A program made the translations under genes and the position numbers. The notes beneath the pieces are model-generated. The model did not search any database. It was not told where the DNA came from and worked only from the letters and a program-made list of their open reading frames with translations. Source: Cyanobacteriota bacterium (GTDB lineage Bacteria; Cyanobacteriota; Vampirovibrionia; LMEP-6097). Taken from it: DNA of 56,035 nt. Below are positions 27,277-35,790 of the stretch, piece after piece; position 1 is the stretch's first letter, and every line of letters begins with the position of its first letter. The stretch is taken from NCBI GenBank assembly GCA_027618255.1, contig JAQCFG010000004.1, forward strand, positions 1 through 56,035. Direction: 5' to 3'.

Positions 27277-29303
27277 ATGTCAACAATATTAGAGAATACA
27301 CAATTGATTAATCACACTGCTCCCAAAATAAATACTTTACTTGACCATGAATGGCTTGATACCAATGGGATAGGTGGCTATGCTTCAAGTACTATCGTCA
27401 ATTGTCATAGCCGTAAATATCACGGACTCTTGGTTGCAGCATTAAAAGATACCAGTGATCGTTATGTATTTTTATCCAAATTTGATGAAAGACTTGACTA
27501 TGATGAGCAGAGCTATCTACTCAATTTTCATTATTACAAACCTGGTGTTTTCATTCCCTTTAATGAAGAAGAGATGCTTCCTATGAGTTTTGATTTTGAT
27601 AAACAGAATCAATGGATCTACAAGCACAAAGATTTTCACCTTGAAAAAGAGTTGCAGATGGTCAATGGTGAAAATACCGTCTTGCTTAAATATAGTATCA
27701 AAACAAAGAAAAAAACCTATCTGCAATTAAGCTCAATCTCAAACCCTTGCTTGCATATAGAACTTTTCACGGCAATAGTTACCAGAATGATCATATAAAT
27801 CTCGATTATGCACATGGTGATAATTACTGTTCAATCAGTCCCTATCAAGGTTTGCCAGAGATCAAGTTTAATTTCAACAACAAAGCTGTGATTTCTCCAC
27901 ATCCATTTTGGTATAAGAATTTCCTCTTTAAAGAGGAAGAAGCAAGATCTTATGATGCTAATGATGATTTGGCTTGCCCTGCCAATTTTGAATTTGAACT
28001 CAAAGCAGGAGAAGATCTTTATATCTCAATTTCTGTTGAAGATAGTGTTACCGAAGCTAAACAAGCTTGGCAAGAGGAAAGCAAAAGAAGAGAAAGATTC
28101 TCAAATCAACTTAAACAAACTAACAAAATCAAAAGTCTATTTAATGGCTCGCAAGACTTTATTGCAACTTTAAATCACGCTGCACAGAAATTCATCATTA
28201 AGCCAAGTTGGAATTCTACTGATGATGCTGACGAGTATTCTATTATTGCTGGCTATCACTGGTTTGGAGAGTGGGGTAGAGACACAATGATCTCTTTACC
28301 AGGCTTGTTACTTGATACAAATCAAGATGATATTTACAAAAAAATCCTAAGACGATTTTTAAATTACCAGCAAGATGGCCTGATTCCTAATATCATTGGT
28401 AGTCCTCCTGCCTACAACAGTGTAGATGCTTCACTATGGTTATTTTGGGCAGTTCAACAACTGGAGACAAACACAGGCTCTAATAAATGGATCAAACAAG
28501 AATTCTGGCAAGATCTGAAAAACATCTTCACTGCTTACTCAACAAGCAATACTGATAAATTAAGATACCAAGAAAATGGCTTGATTGAATCCGGCAGCAA
28601 ACAAGACTCACTTTCCTGGATGGATGCTTGCCTAGATGGTAGCTCTGTCATACCTCGCAGCGGAGCAATAGTGGAAATTAACGCTCTTTGGTATAATGCC
28701 GTCTGTTACACAGAACAATTAGCTAAGTCATTCAATGATCCCATCGTTGATAAAGCAGCTGAAATCAAAACAAAAATAGAAGAATCTTTTACTAAGACTT
28801 TTTATATACCAGAGAAAAAATATCTAGGTGATTTCTTCAATGAAGCAAAATTAAACCAACAACTTAGACCAAATCAGCTATTAGCCTGCTCACTTCCCTT
28901 CTCACCAATCGATATCAAGATTGCTCAAGAGATAGTTGAAGCTTGTACCCAAAAGCTCCTCACTCCCTTTGGGATGCGCACTCTTGCGCCGGATGATGTA
29001 AATTATCAAGGGCACTATCAAGGAGATACCCATAGTAGAGATCGAGCCTATCACAACGGCACCGTTTGGCCTTGGCTTTTGGGTCCTTATGGTGAAGCTC
29101 TATTACGAACCAGCTCTAACAAAACTCAGGCGAAAAAAACTATCAAAGAAATCATTAGCAACTTTGAACAACATCTCAGTGAATCTGGAATAACTTCAAT
29201 CTCTGAAATTTTTGATGGCGACTTACCTTACCAAGCAAGAGGCTGCATTGCTCAAGCTTGGAGTGTTGCAGAGATTAGACGACTAGCACTCCTAGTCTCG
29301 TAA
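27277..29303 (+). pseudogene. Glycogen debranching enzyme (amylo-alpha-1,6-glucosidase, GH133-type), frameshifted
   Basis: The first frame (27277-27798) encodes LDHEWLDTNGIGGYASSTI, SRKYHGLLVAAL and the N-terminal beta domain. The second frame (from about 27738 to 29303) encodes NLKPLLAYRTFHG, IIAGYHWFGEWGRDTMISLPGL, the catalytic (alpha/alpha)6 domain and HNGTVWPWLLGPY. The join is at about 27729-27740: adding one A in the TTAAGCTC stretch restores a continuous protein of about 675 residues with the expected LKLNLKPLLAYR. This is either a real pseudogene or a one-base consensus deletion. The enzyme would clear branch points left by phosphorylase, completing the neighbouring glycogen pathway. 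Confidence 0.88.
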
Positions 29304-29313
29304 GAACTACTCA

Positions 29314-31038
29314 TCAAAAATGATAACTATCTGGCTCAAGAATTTTTCTAGTAGCTACCTTGATAGCTTTGATTTTATTTCTAGCTGCAGCTTTCCCTAG
29401 TTCAACTAAACTATCAAAGTCATCAAATCCAAAGTTGGAATAAGCACTGGTATTAGGGTTAATAGCAATATCTGCTTTAGCCGCTTCCATACTAGATTCA
29501 GACCATGACAATAAATCCCAAGAATGATTAATGATACTACCAAGATTGATACCTTTGGTTAATTCGAAAGTATTTTGCAAGTCATAAAGAGCACCATCAA
29601 TATCACCAACGAGACATGCTTGTGATTGTGTGTCACACGAAAAAATACCTTTGGCGGTTGTTGCATTTACAGCAATTTGCAGTGAACATTTTCTCTTGCG
29701 TAATAATCCTACTGGCACCTTACTGGTTAGAGCACCATCGACTAAGACCTTGCCATCTTTGATCAGAGGAGGAAAGATACCAGGAATTGCAGAAGTAGCC
29801 AAGGCTGCATCTCTCAACAAGCCTGAATTAATAATATGCCTAGTGGCTTGCCCAAGATCCGAGCTTACAACTTCAACTGGAATAGTTAAATCTGCAAAAG
29901 TTGTATCAGAAAAAACTCGTTCAGCTGTTCGTCTAATCTTGTCTCCTCTAAGCAAGGACTGTCTTGGAAAGAAGGATATGTCTTGAACTTTGCGTTTGGC
30001 TCCGATCGCTTCTTTGATTAATTCAGTCGTTTTGTAAGCTGATTGAGTTAAGGAATATGCAATTGCTACAATACCTCCAATACTTGTACCACTAATAAAA
30101 TCTATCGGAATATCCTCGTCTTCTAGTATTTGTAAAACTCCCAGGTGAGTAAAGCCTCTTGCCGCACCCGAACCCAATGCCAGCCCCACTTCTTTTTTAA
30201 TAGCAAGTCTTACCATGCGACCAAAGTCTTGATTTGATTTAAGCTTGTAGCAATGTTCGGCGTCACCTGACTGCTCATTGATAGACAGAAAAAAGGTTTT
30301 CGGTTTTTTATAGCTAGTCTTGAAGACTTGATAATCCTCATAACAATCAACAAAAACAATACAGTCATGCTCATTGAATAAAGCTGCAAGTTTTGCAAGA
30401 TTAGAACTATTCAGTGAAACGACTAAAGGGTGACCGATAGGACCACATTCCTTCCAGCTTTGTATTTCTTGATCAATACTTTCAAGATCAGAATCTTGAT
30501 CATTTATAAATTTGGTTTTACTACAAGCTTGCCGGATACCTTCTTGAATTTGTTTTACATGAGCTCTTAGTTCTTCATTATTCTCTTGAAAAACAAATAC
30601 TGAGACAAAAGAATTGAACTTAGTTAATTCAAGCGGAGATTTGTATTGGAGCCTCGTCGTCAGGATTCTCATTAGAGCTTCATGAAGCTCAGGTTCATCT
30701 TCAAGGATTTTCCGAAAGCTTTCATGACTGATTGAAATAAGTTTCGAATCTTCAGCAGCTTTGATCTGTGCAGGGATGTTGATATTAGCAATCAACGCAA
30801 GCTCTGATAACACACTACCTTCTTGAAAAATCAATTCAGATTGCGAAGCATGTGCTTTAGCTGATAATTTGGCAATTAATTTACCTTGAACCAAAACCAG
30901 AAGAGATGCAGAATCCTCAGCTTCTTCTATAATTATTGATTCTTTGGGATAGTCTTTAATCTCAATATAGTTCTTTAGCGCATTAATCTCTTTTGCACTT
31001 AATTTTGAAAAAAAACTTATATCCTCCAGCTCTAGCAT
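29314..31038 (-). CDS. Patatin-like phospholipase with cyclic-nucleotide-binding domain
   Basis: 574 residues. An N-terminal cNMP-binding/Crp-like domain (about 5-125; EGSVLSELALIANINIPAQI) is followed by a linker and a patatin domain (about 284-480). The oxyanion loop is GSGAARGFTHLG, the nucleophile elbow GTSIGG (Ser319), and the partner Asp434 is in VDGALTSKVP. This is the neuropathy-target-esterase-like arrangement (lysophospholipase/esterase), probably membrane-associated. Start ATG with TATTAT 9 bases upstream and no Shine-Dalgarno. Divergent from corA. Confidence 0.93.
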   Translation of the reverse strand: MLELEDISFFSKLSAKEINALKNYIEIKDYPKESIIIEEAEDSASLLVLVQGKLIAKLSAKAHASQSELIFQEGSVLSELALIANINIPAQIKAAEDSKLISISHESFRKILEDEPELHEALMRILTTRLQYKSPLELTKFNSFVSVFVFQENNEELRAHVKQIQEGIRQACSKTKFINDQDSDLESIDQEIQSWKECGPIGHPLVVSLNSSNLAKLAALFNEHDCIVFVDCYEDYQVFKTSYKKPKTFFLSINEQSGDAEHCYKLKSNQDFGRMVRLAIKKEVGLALGSGAARGFTHLGVLQILEDEDIPIDFISGTSIGGIVAIAYSLTQSAYKTTELIKEAIGAKRKVQDISFFPRQSLLRGDKIRRTAERVFSDTTFADLTIPVEVVSSDLGQATRHIINSGLLRDAALATSAIPGIFPPLIKDGKVLVDGALTSKVPVGLLRKRKCSLQIAVNATTAKGIFSCDTQSQACLVGDIDGALYDLQNTFELTKGINLGSIINHSWDLLSWSESSMEAAKADIAINPNTSAYSNFGFDDFDSLVELGKAAARNKIKAIKVATRKILEPDSYHF

Positions 31039-31046
31039 TAATCATT

Positions 31047-31053
31047 TATAATA
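31047..31053. promoter_or_regulatory. Overlapping divergent -10 boxes, patatin and corA genes
   Basis: Minus-strand TATTAT (31053-31048), 9 bases before the patatin ATG, overlaps plus-strand TATAAT (31047-31052), 31 bases before a GTG at 31084. The two polymerases would compete for the same bases. Confidence 0.5.
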
Positions 31054-31121
31054 CATAATTAAGCGGGCAATAAGAGCTATTTTGTGATTTCAAACAATTT
31101 TTCAAGAAAGATAGAACAGAT

Positions 31122-32189
31122 TTGGGGCTAGCTCCAGGTACTATAGTCATAAGTGAACACGATAAAGAGCTTGATTTTTCAAGTCTTTCAGTATCTAAAA
31201 TCAATTATAACGAATCCTTCTTTGACAAAGAAGTTATAAATAAAATTCCCGAACTTGAACAATCATTTACTAATTTCAAAGACGATCAGATAACTTGGAT
31301 CAATATTGATAGCTCAAAAGCAAACATAGTAAAAAAAGTAGGCGAAATATTAAAGATACACCCTTTGGTTCAGGAAGATATAGTGAACACCCATCAGGTT
31401 CCTAAAATTGAAAATTGGGATGATTACTTGTACGTTGTCATAAGGATGTTTTACTATGACAAAGAAAAAAAAGAAACTAACCATGAACAAATCAGTTTTA
31501 TATTAGGTGATAATTATTTAATAAGTTTTCAGGAAAAACCTGGAGATGTATTCAATAATGTTCGTTCAAGAATTGAAAATACCAAAGGTCGCATTCGAAC
31601 AATGCATGCTGATTACCTTCTCTATTCACTACTCGATTCAATTGTAGATCAATACTTTACTGTTATTGATAAATTTAGTGAGTTGGCAGAAACCATTGAA
31701 GACCAGCTTGAAAATAAATTAAATAATGCAAATCTAAAAAGAATTCAAAAGCTCAAAAGAGAAATTTTGTTCAATAGAAGGTATATAGTGCCAACAAGAG
31801 AGTTGATTAGCTCTCTAATTAAAACTGAATCAACTCTAATTAGCAAAGATCTACTTCCTTTTTTAAATGATTTATATGACCATGCTTTTCAAGTTAATCA
31901 GTCTTTTGAAATGCTGAGAGAATTTATAGTTAGTATTATCGAAATTGCACATTCTAATTTGAGCAATAAAATGAATGAAATTATGAAAGTACTTACTATG
32001 GTATCTACTGTTTTTATTCCGATTACTTTTATAGTAGGTGTTTATGGAATGAATTTTGTAAATATGCCAGAGCTTTCAATTCCTTGGGCATACCCAGCTG
32101 TTATTGCATTAATGCTGTTGATAGTCGTAGCTATGTTTATTTACTTTAAAAAGAAACATATGCCTAGCAATGAGCGATCGTGTGGCTAG
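31122..32189 (+). CDS. corA: CorA-type magnesium/cobalt transporter
   Basis: 355 residues from the TTG used here. A large cytoplasmic N-terminal domain is followed by two C-terminal membrane helices: the first near VSTVFIPITFIVGVYGMNF with the signature YGMNF, the second near YPAVIALMLLIVVAMFIYF. The frame upstream of the TTG is homology-like (FFKKDRTDLGLAPGT) but has no start codon. Adding one T to the T5 run at 31098-31102 would join it to the GTG at 31084. So the annotated start is likely too late, because of a one-base frameshift in the homopolymer. Transports Mg2+ as a pentamer. Confidence 0.9.
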   Translation: MGLAPGTIVISEHDKELDFSSLSVSKINYNESFFDKEVINKIPELEQSFTNFKDDQITWINIDSSKANIVKKVGEILKIHPLVQEDIVNTHQVPKIENWDDYLYVVIRMFYYDKEKKETNHEQISFILGDNYLISFQEKPGDVFNNVRSRIENTKGRIRTMHADYLLYSLLDSIVDQYFTVIDKFSELAETIEDQLENKLNNANLKRIQKLKREILFNRRYIVPTRELISSLIKTESTLISKDLLPFLNDLYDHAFQVNQSFEMLREFIVSIIEIAHSNLSNKMNEIMKVLTMVSTVFIPITFIVGVYGMNFVNMPELSIPWAYPAVIALMLLIVVAMFIYFKKKHMPSNERSCG

Positions 32190-32323
32190 AACGTGCCAGT
32201 TTGTGGCTTCATTCTTAGGTTAATGGAAGATCTTCACTCTAAGTCAAGTTTTAATTAGTTTCTTACTTATTCTCAACTATCCGGAAATTCCAGATAGTTC
32301 AAAACTGTTGACTTCTCACCACC

Positions 32324-32462
32324 AAAGTCAACGAAATGGGTACTTTTGTTGACTTTATAAACTATTCTAATTTAAAACCTAATAATATCAATGGTTTTTA
32401 GCTCATAAGATTTATTGACTTTTGCAGCACAAAGTCAACAAAAGTACCCATTTCGTTGACTT
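32324..32462. promoter_or_regulatory. Two long palindromic sites upstream of the Fic gene
   Basis: Site 1 (32324-32356) is a 33-base palindrome with 9-bp perfect ends AAAGTCAAC / GTTGACTTT. Site 2 (32431-32462) is its exact reverse complement over 32 bases, so the pair also forms a long inverted repeat. Extra half-sites GTTGACTT and TTGACTTT occur at about 32307 and 32414. This looks like a multi-copy operator in the 320-base gap before the Fic gene, whose protein has a C-terminal winged-helix segment; autoregulation is inferred. Confidence 0.65.
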
Positions 32463-32509
32463 CTGCCAATTCAAGAGCTAAAATACAGATCAGAGGTTTA
32501 AGACACTAA

Positions 32510-33643
32510 ATGGAAATAGGGAAATTAAAAAAACAAACTCAAGGCTATAACGCATTTATTCTCAATAAATTTCCGCCAAAAGAAGGTTTTGAATTTAACA
32601 ACAAAATCATCAAAAAAGCAAGTCAAGCAAACTTGCTACTAGGAAGACTTGATGGAATTACTCAATTACTTCCCAATATAGATTTTTTCTTATTCATGTA
32701 TATTCGTAAGGATGCTGCATCATCAAGTCAAATCGAAGGTACTCGAGCAACTATGCTTGATGCGATAGAAGCCGAATCTAAAACTTCACAAAAGTTACCT
32801 GATGATGTTAATGATATTTTGCACTACATTAGTGCCTTAAATTATGGTTTAGAAAGATTAGGAGAATTTCCACTCAGTCTTCGCTTTATAAGAGAAATTC
32901 ACGAAGAGTTAATGAAAGATGCAAGATCCACTCATTTCTCCGATCCTGGAAATTTCAGGAAAAGTCAAAATTGGATAGGAGGTACAAACCCTAATAATGC
33001 TGCCTTTGTGCCACCGCCGCCAGAAGATATGCACAATGCTTTAAATGATTTTGAAAGTTTTTTAAATTCAGAAGATGAACTTTTACCAGTGATTAAAGCT
33101 GGTATTCTTCATGCTCATTTTGAAACAATTCACCCATTTCTTGATGGCAATGGTAGAACTGGAAGAATTTTAATTACCTTATTTTTATGGCTTGAAAAAT
33201 TACTTGATAAACCTATACTGTTTCTCTCTGCTTATTTCAAAAAACATCAACAGCTCTATTACGATAAATTATCTCAATATCATTCAGAAGAAAGTAATAT
33301 CGAAGCATGGTTAGAATTCTTTTTGGATGGAGTAATCGATGTTGCTAAGGAATCAATCGAAACCGTTAAGCAAATTAACATACTTCGAGATGAAGACATG
33401 GCAAAAATCCATAGCTTAGGAAAAACGGCCTCGGCTAGTGCATTACAAGTATTACCAGAGCTTTATAAACTACCAATAGTTAATGTCCATACGATTCAAT
33501 CTTGGACTGGCTTTACAAAGCAAGGTGCTCAAAATGTTATTGATCGATTTATAGAGTTAGGTATTCTGGAGATAAAAGATCAAAATGTAAGTTATGACAG
33601 ATCCTTTATATACAGACGTTACGTTAATATTTTTAGCAATTAA
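32510..33643 (+). CDS. Fic/DOC-family protein (class II) with C-terminal winged helix
   Basis: 377 residues. An N-terminal Fic_N domain contains the autoinhibitory motif SSSQIEG (Glu76). The Fic core has catalytic HPFLDGNGRTGR (His208) preceded by GILHAHFETI. The C-terminal part (about 320-377) reads like a helix-turn-helix (TIQSWTGFTKQGAQNVIDR). Family members AMPylate or otherwise modify protein hydroxyls, and the inhibitory helix keeps them off. No antitoxin gene is adjacent. Preceded by palindromic sites and followed by a hairpin terminator, so probably monocistronic. Confidence 0.93.
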   Translation: MEIGKLKKQTQGYNAFILNKFPPKEGFEFNNKIIKKASQANLLLGRLDGITQLLPNIDFFLFMYIRKDAASSSQIEGTRATMLDAIEAESKTSQKLPDDVNDILHYISALNYGLERLGEFPLSLRFIREIHEELMKDARSTHFSDPGNFRKSQNWIGGTNPNNAAFVPPPPEDMHNALNDFESFLNSEDELLPVIKAGILHAHFETIHPFLDGNGRTGRILITLFLWLEKLLDKPILFLSAYFKKHQQLYYDKLSQYHSEESNIEAWLEFFLDGVIDVAKESIETVKQINILRDEDMAKIHSLGKTASASALQVLPELYKLPIVNVHTIQSWTGFTKQGAQNVIDRFIELGILEIKDQNVSYDRSFIYRRYVNIFSN

Positions 33644-33705
33644 TCAATTGAGAGCCGATCTCTCACCTGAAAAGCTCTAAATTAACTGCGCACTTTCTGC
33701 CATTT

Positions 33706-33745
33706 GAGAGCTTTGCGGAATTTAGCCTTAAAAGCTCTCTTTATT
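33706..33745 (+). terminator. Terminator-like hairpin after the Fic gene
   Basis: Perfect 9-bp stem GAGAGCTTT (33706-33714) / AAAGCTCTC (33731-33739) followed by a short T-rich stretch. A smaller GAGAG/CTCTC hairpin precedes it, and related AGCTCTCT words recur through 33670-33755. Confidence 0.5.
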
Positions 33746-33835
33746 GCAGCTCTCTAGTGTGTTTGTTTTTAAAGATCCCCGCTAAACGCGGGTAATTCGC
33801 TTGAAACCCAATCGGTGGAAGGGATACAGCTTTAA

Positions 33836-33923
33836 TGGCGGACGGGGAGGGATTCGAACCCTCGGTAGCTTTCACTACGACAGTTTTCAAGACTGCTCCG
33901 ATAAACCGCTCTGGCACCCGTCC
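33836..33923 (-). tRNA. tRNA-Ser (anticodon UGA)
   Basis: 88 bases including an encoded CCA. The acceptor stem GGACGGG / CCCGTCC pairs fully. The anticodon arm GCAGT-CTTGAAA-ACTGT gives UGA. A long variable arm and the T-arm GGTTCGAATCC are present. A GC hairpin CCCGC/GCGGG (33778-33792) lies 44 bases beyond its 3' end. Confidence 0.97.
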
Positions 33924-33942
33924 ACTCAGTATTGTACTGGAT

Positions 33943-34060
33943 CAGGGGTTAAATGACCCCCTTAAATCAGATTCTTTAGCTAATTTTTTAGAAATTAAAG
34001 CAAATCTATTGATATATCTAGACATTCGGGCTTAATACCAGAGGTTAAATGACCCCTTTC
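33943..34060 (+). repeat. Pair of ~20-base direct repeats with internal dyad
   Basis: CAGGGGTTAAATGACCCCC (33943-33961) and CAGAGGTTAAATGACCCCT (34039-34057), 96 bases apart. The first is a hairpin GGGG-CCCC. The segment between is AT-rich and non-coding. Possibly the edges of a small lost element. Confidence 0.5.
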
Positions 34061-34092
34061 GTTTGACAAGCAGCTTAGTTATCATTAAAGCC

Positions 34093-34209
34093 ATGAGGTC
34101 GAAACACAAAATCAACTATGCTGATTCTGATAAATTCAAAGCTGAATTAACTAAATACTGTGGATTGGTATTAGCCACACCCTTTGCTGGGACCTGTTAC
34201 ATTTTTTAG
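34093..34209 (+). CDS. Small uncertain ORF, 38 residues
   Basis: ATG to TAG frame MRSKHKINYADSDKFKAEL... ending TCYIF. No Shine-Dalgarno and no recognised family. It sits between a repeat pair and a truncated gene copy, so it may be a fragment of something larger. Low confidence. Confidence 0.2.
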   Translation: MRSKHKINYADSDKFKAELTKYCGLVLATPFAGTCYIF

Positions 34210-34227
34210 CTAATGAAGCAGCAATGA

Positions 34228-34374
34228 ATCTATTTTGGATTCACTGGAATACTTATTGCGCTATTTATGTTTGGCAGGATGATCTTCTTGTTTGAAGAAG
34301 ATCCTAGCAAGCGTCCCAAAAATAACATAAAACATTCATTGCGAGTTTTATTCTTAGACGGACTGATTAAATAA
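34228..34374 (+). pseudogene. 5'-truncated paralogue of the 62-residue membrane protein
   Basis: Encodes GFTGILIALFMFGRMIFL, then FEEDPSKRPKNN and LRVLFLDGLIK, matching the intact gene at 34396-34584. An in-frame TGA just precedes the shared part and the start is missing. Bases 34235-34291 are identical to 34445-34501 (57 bases) while the following 80 bases are much more diverged, which points to recent gene conversion over the shared block. Confidence 0.75.
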
Positions 34375-34395
34375 ATCCAAAAAAGCTTCTAAGAG

Positions 34396-34584
34396 ATGAG
34401 CGATATATTACTAAGATTTATGTCTGAATATCAAAATGACATTATTGGATTCACTGGAATACTTATTGCGCTATTTATGTTTGGCAGGATGATCTTCTTG
34501 TCTGAAGAAGACCCACAAACACGACCAAAGAATAGTCTCAAATACGTCTTGAGAGTTGTATTCCTGGACGGTCTAATCAAATAA
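34396..34584 (+). CDS. Small single-pass membrane protein, 62 residues
   Basis: MSDILLRFMSEYQ, one hydrophobic helix (GFTGILIALFMFGRMIFL, about residues 18-36), then a basic cytoplasmic tail ending VFLDGLIK. Unrecognised. A truncated second copy lies immediately upstream, showing that the family duplicates locally. First of a run of small exported-protein genes continuing to 36780; the next gene starts 8 bases after its stop. Confidence 0.65.
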   Translation: MSDILLRFMSEYQNDIIGFTGILIALFMFGRMIFLSEEDPQTRPKNSLKYVLRVVFLDGLIK

Positions 34585-34591
34585 ACAATAA

Positions 34592-35152
34592 ATGTCCATT
34601 ACCCACCAACTAAGCCTCTTGCTTAGCTGCTTTGCCTTGTCATCAAGCCTGGTTCAAGCTGCTTCACTACGAAGCTTCTCAAAACCAATTACTAAGCCAG
34701 TCAAACAAGTCAAAGCAAAACCAAGACGCCAAATAGAGAAAACTATTCACACAGCAAAAGCCACACTCGGCTCAGCAATATTGGTCGAACTGCCTTCTTA
34801 TAAATCATTGACAAGAAAATTCACTAATGCTGAATTAGAATTCAGAGATCAAAAAGCACTCTCACTCTTATTAGAGGCTGCTATTCGCAAAGATCCTGAG
34901 CTTGTTAAAGCTCAAAAAGATAGTCAAAACTCATTTCGCTCTCGGACCAAAGAAATAGCAAATGACTATCTCAATGAACGTAGAAACCAAATTAAAATTG
35001 ACTACCTGGAATTTGCAAACTACTATCAAGAGCGCTACCAACTTGATAACAAAACCCGCAAACTCAGTATCAGAGCCGCAGAGAGACTCCAGCTCGAATG
35101 CGGGCAAGAAGCAGTCTCGCAAACTGAACTATTAATCAAAGGAGGCAGGTAA
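34592..35152 (+). CDS. Hypothetical exported protein, 186 residues
   Basis: A probable signal peptide (HQLSLLLSCFALSSSLVQA, residues 4-22) is followed by a highly charged Lys/Arg/Gln-rich, mostly helical mature region. No family recognised. It overlaps the next gene by one base of stop/start (TAATG) and is thus translationally coupled to it. Confidence 0.6.
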   Translation: MSITHQLSLLLSCFALSSSLVQAASLRSFSKPITKPVKQVKAKPRRQIEKTIHTAKATLGSAILVELPSYKSLTRKFTNAELEFRDQKALSLLLEAAIRKDPELVKAQKDSQNSFRSRTKEIANDYLNERRNQIKIDYLEFANYYQERYQLDNKTRKLSIRAAERLQLECGQEAVSQTELLIKGGR

Positions 35153-35790
35153 TGAGGCTACTGCTAATTCTATTGATACTCAACCTAAATCAAGTGCAAG
35201 CAACTAGTATTCCACTTAAGGTCGGTTACGGCAGATTCAGCCTCATTGATTTTGGTTCACTCATTAGCTCAGAACCTTTGCTTGTTGATAAAACCAAAGC
35301 CAGAGTTTATACAATCTCTGGGCTTGATGACGATGAAGCTAAAAGCATAATTGCAATTCAAGGACTCAGTAGAACAGGAGAGACCGATCTTACAGTAGAC
35401 ACCCAAGCAGGAATTTACCAAATTCAGCTCAGCCTAAATGACAATCAAGGAGAGGATCTTATGCTTGGCAAACAAAGCCGCTGCAAGATCATAGCCAAGC
35501 AATTCAAGCTTGCCAAATCAAGATCCACTATCGTTAAACTAAATTCTCATATCAATCAATATATACTTGCAGCAAACCCAGAGCTTGTAACTTATAACAA
35601 TATCAAAGACTACTACGAGCCTGACTTCCTCAAGGTTTTTGCCTTAGTCAGCAAAGATCAAACAGGTACAACCGACATCGTCGTACCAAGCAGGACCGGA
35701 GTATATAAATTCAGCATAGAAATAACAGGAGAAAACAATGATCATAATTCTTTTATTGATTTTAGTTCAGTCAGCAGCCTTCGCTTATAA
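35152..35790 (+). CDS. Hypothetical exported protein with pilus-formation-like domains, 212 residues
   Basis: Short signal peptide (LLLILLILNLNQVQA), then two similar beta-rich segments (about 20-100 and 115-205). The second reads NPELVTYNNIKDYYEPDFLKV and TGTTDIVVPSRTGVYKF, which resembles the N-terminal domain of secretin-associated pilus-assembly proteins (CpaC type); that assignment is inference. Shine-Dalgarno GGAGG precedes the ATG. Its end overlaps the next gene by 53 bases. Confidence 0.55.
   Translation: MRLLLILLILNLNQVQATSIPLKVGYGRFSLIDFGSLISSEPLLVDKTKARVYTISGLDDDEAKSIIAIQGLSRTGETDLTVDTQAGIYQIQLSLNDNQGEDLMLGKQSRCKIIAKQFKLAKSRSTIVKLNSHINQYILAANPELVTYNNIKDYYEPDFLKVFALVSKDQTGTTDIVVPSRTGVYKFSIEITGENNDHNSFIDFSSVSSLRL

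Noticed and set aside
32510-33643. Fic toxin-antitoxin pair
   Set aside because: No small antitoxin gene adjoins it; the inhibitory motif is within the Fic protein itself (class II).
33835-34035. A 66-residue plus-strand frame beginning MADGEGFEPS
   Set aside because: It is the antisense translation of the tRNA-Ser gene, a common false gene call.
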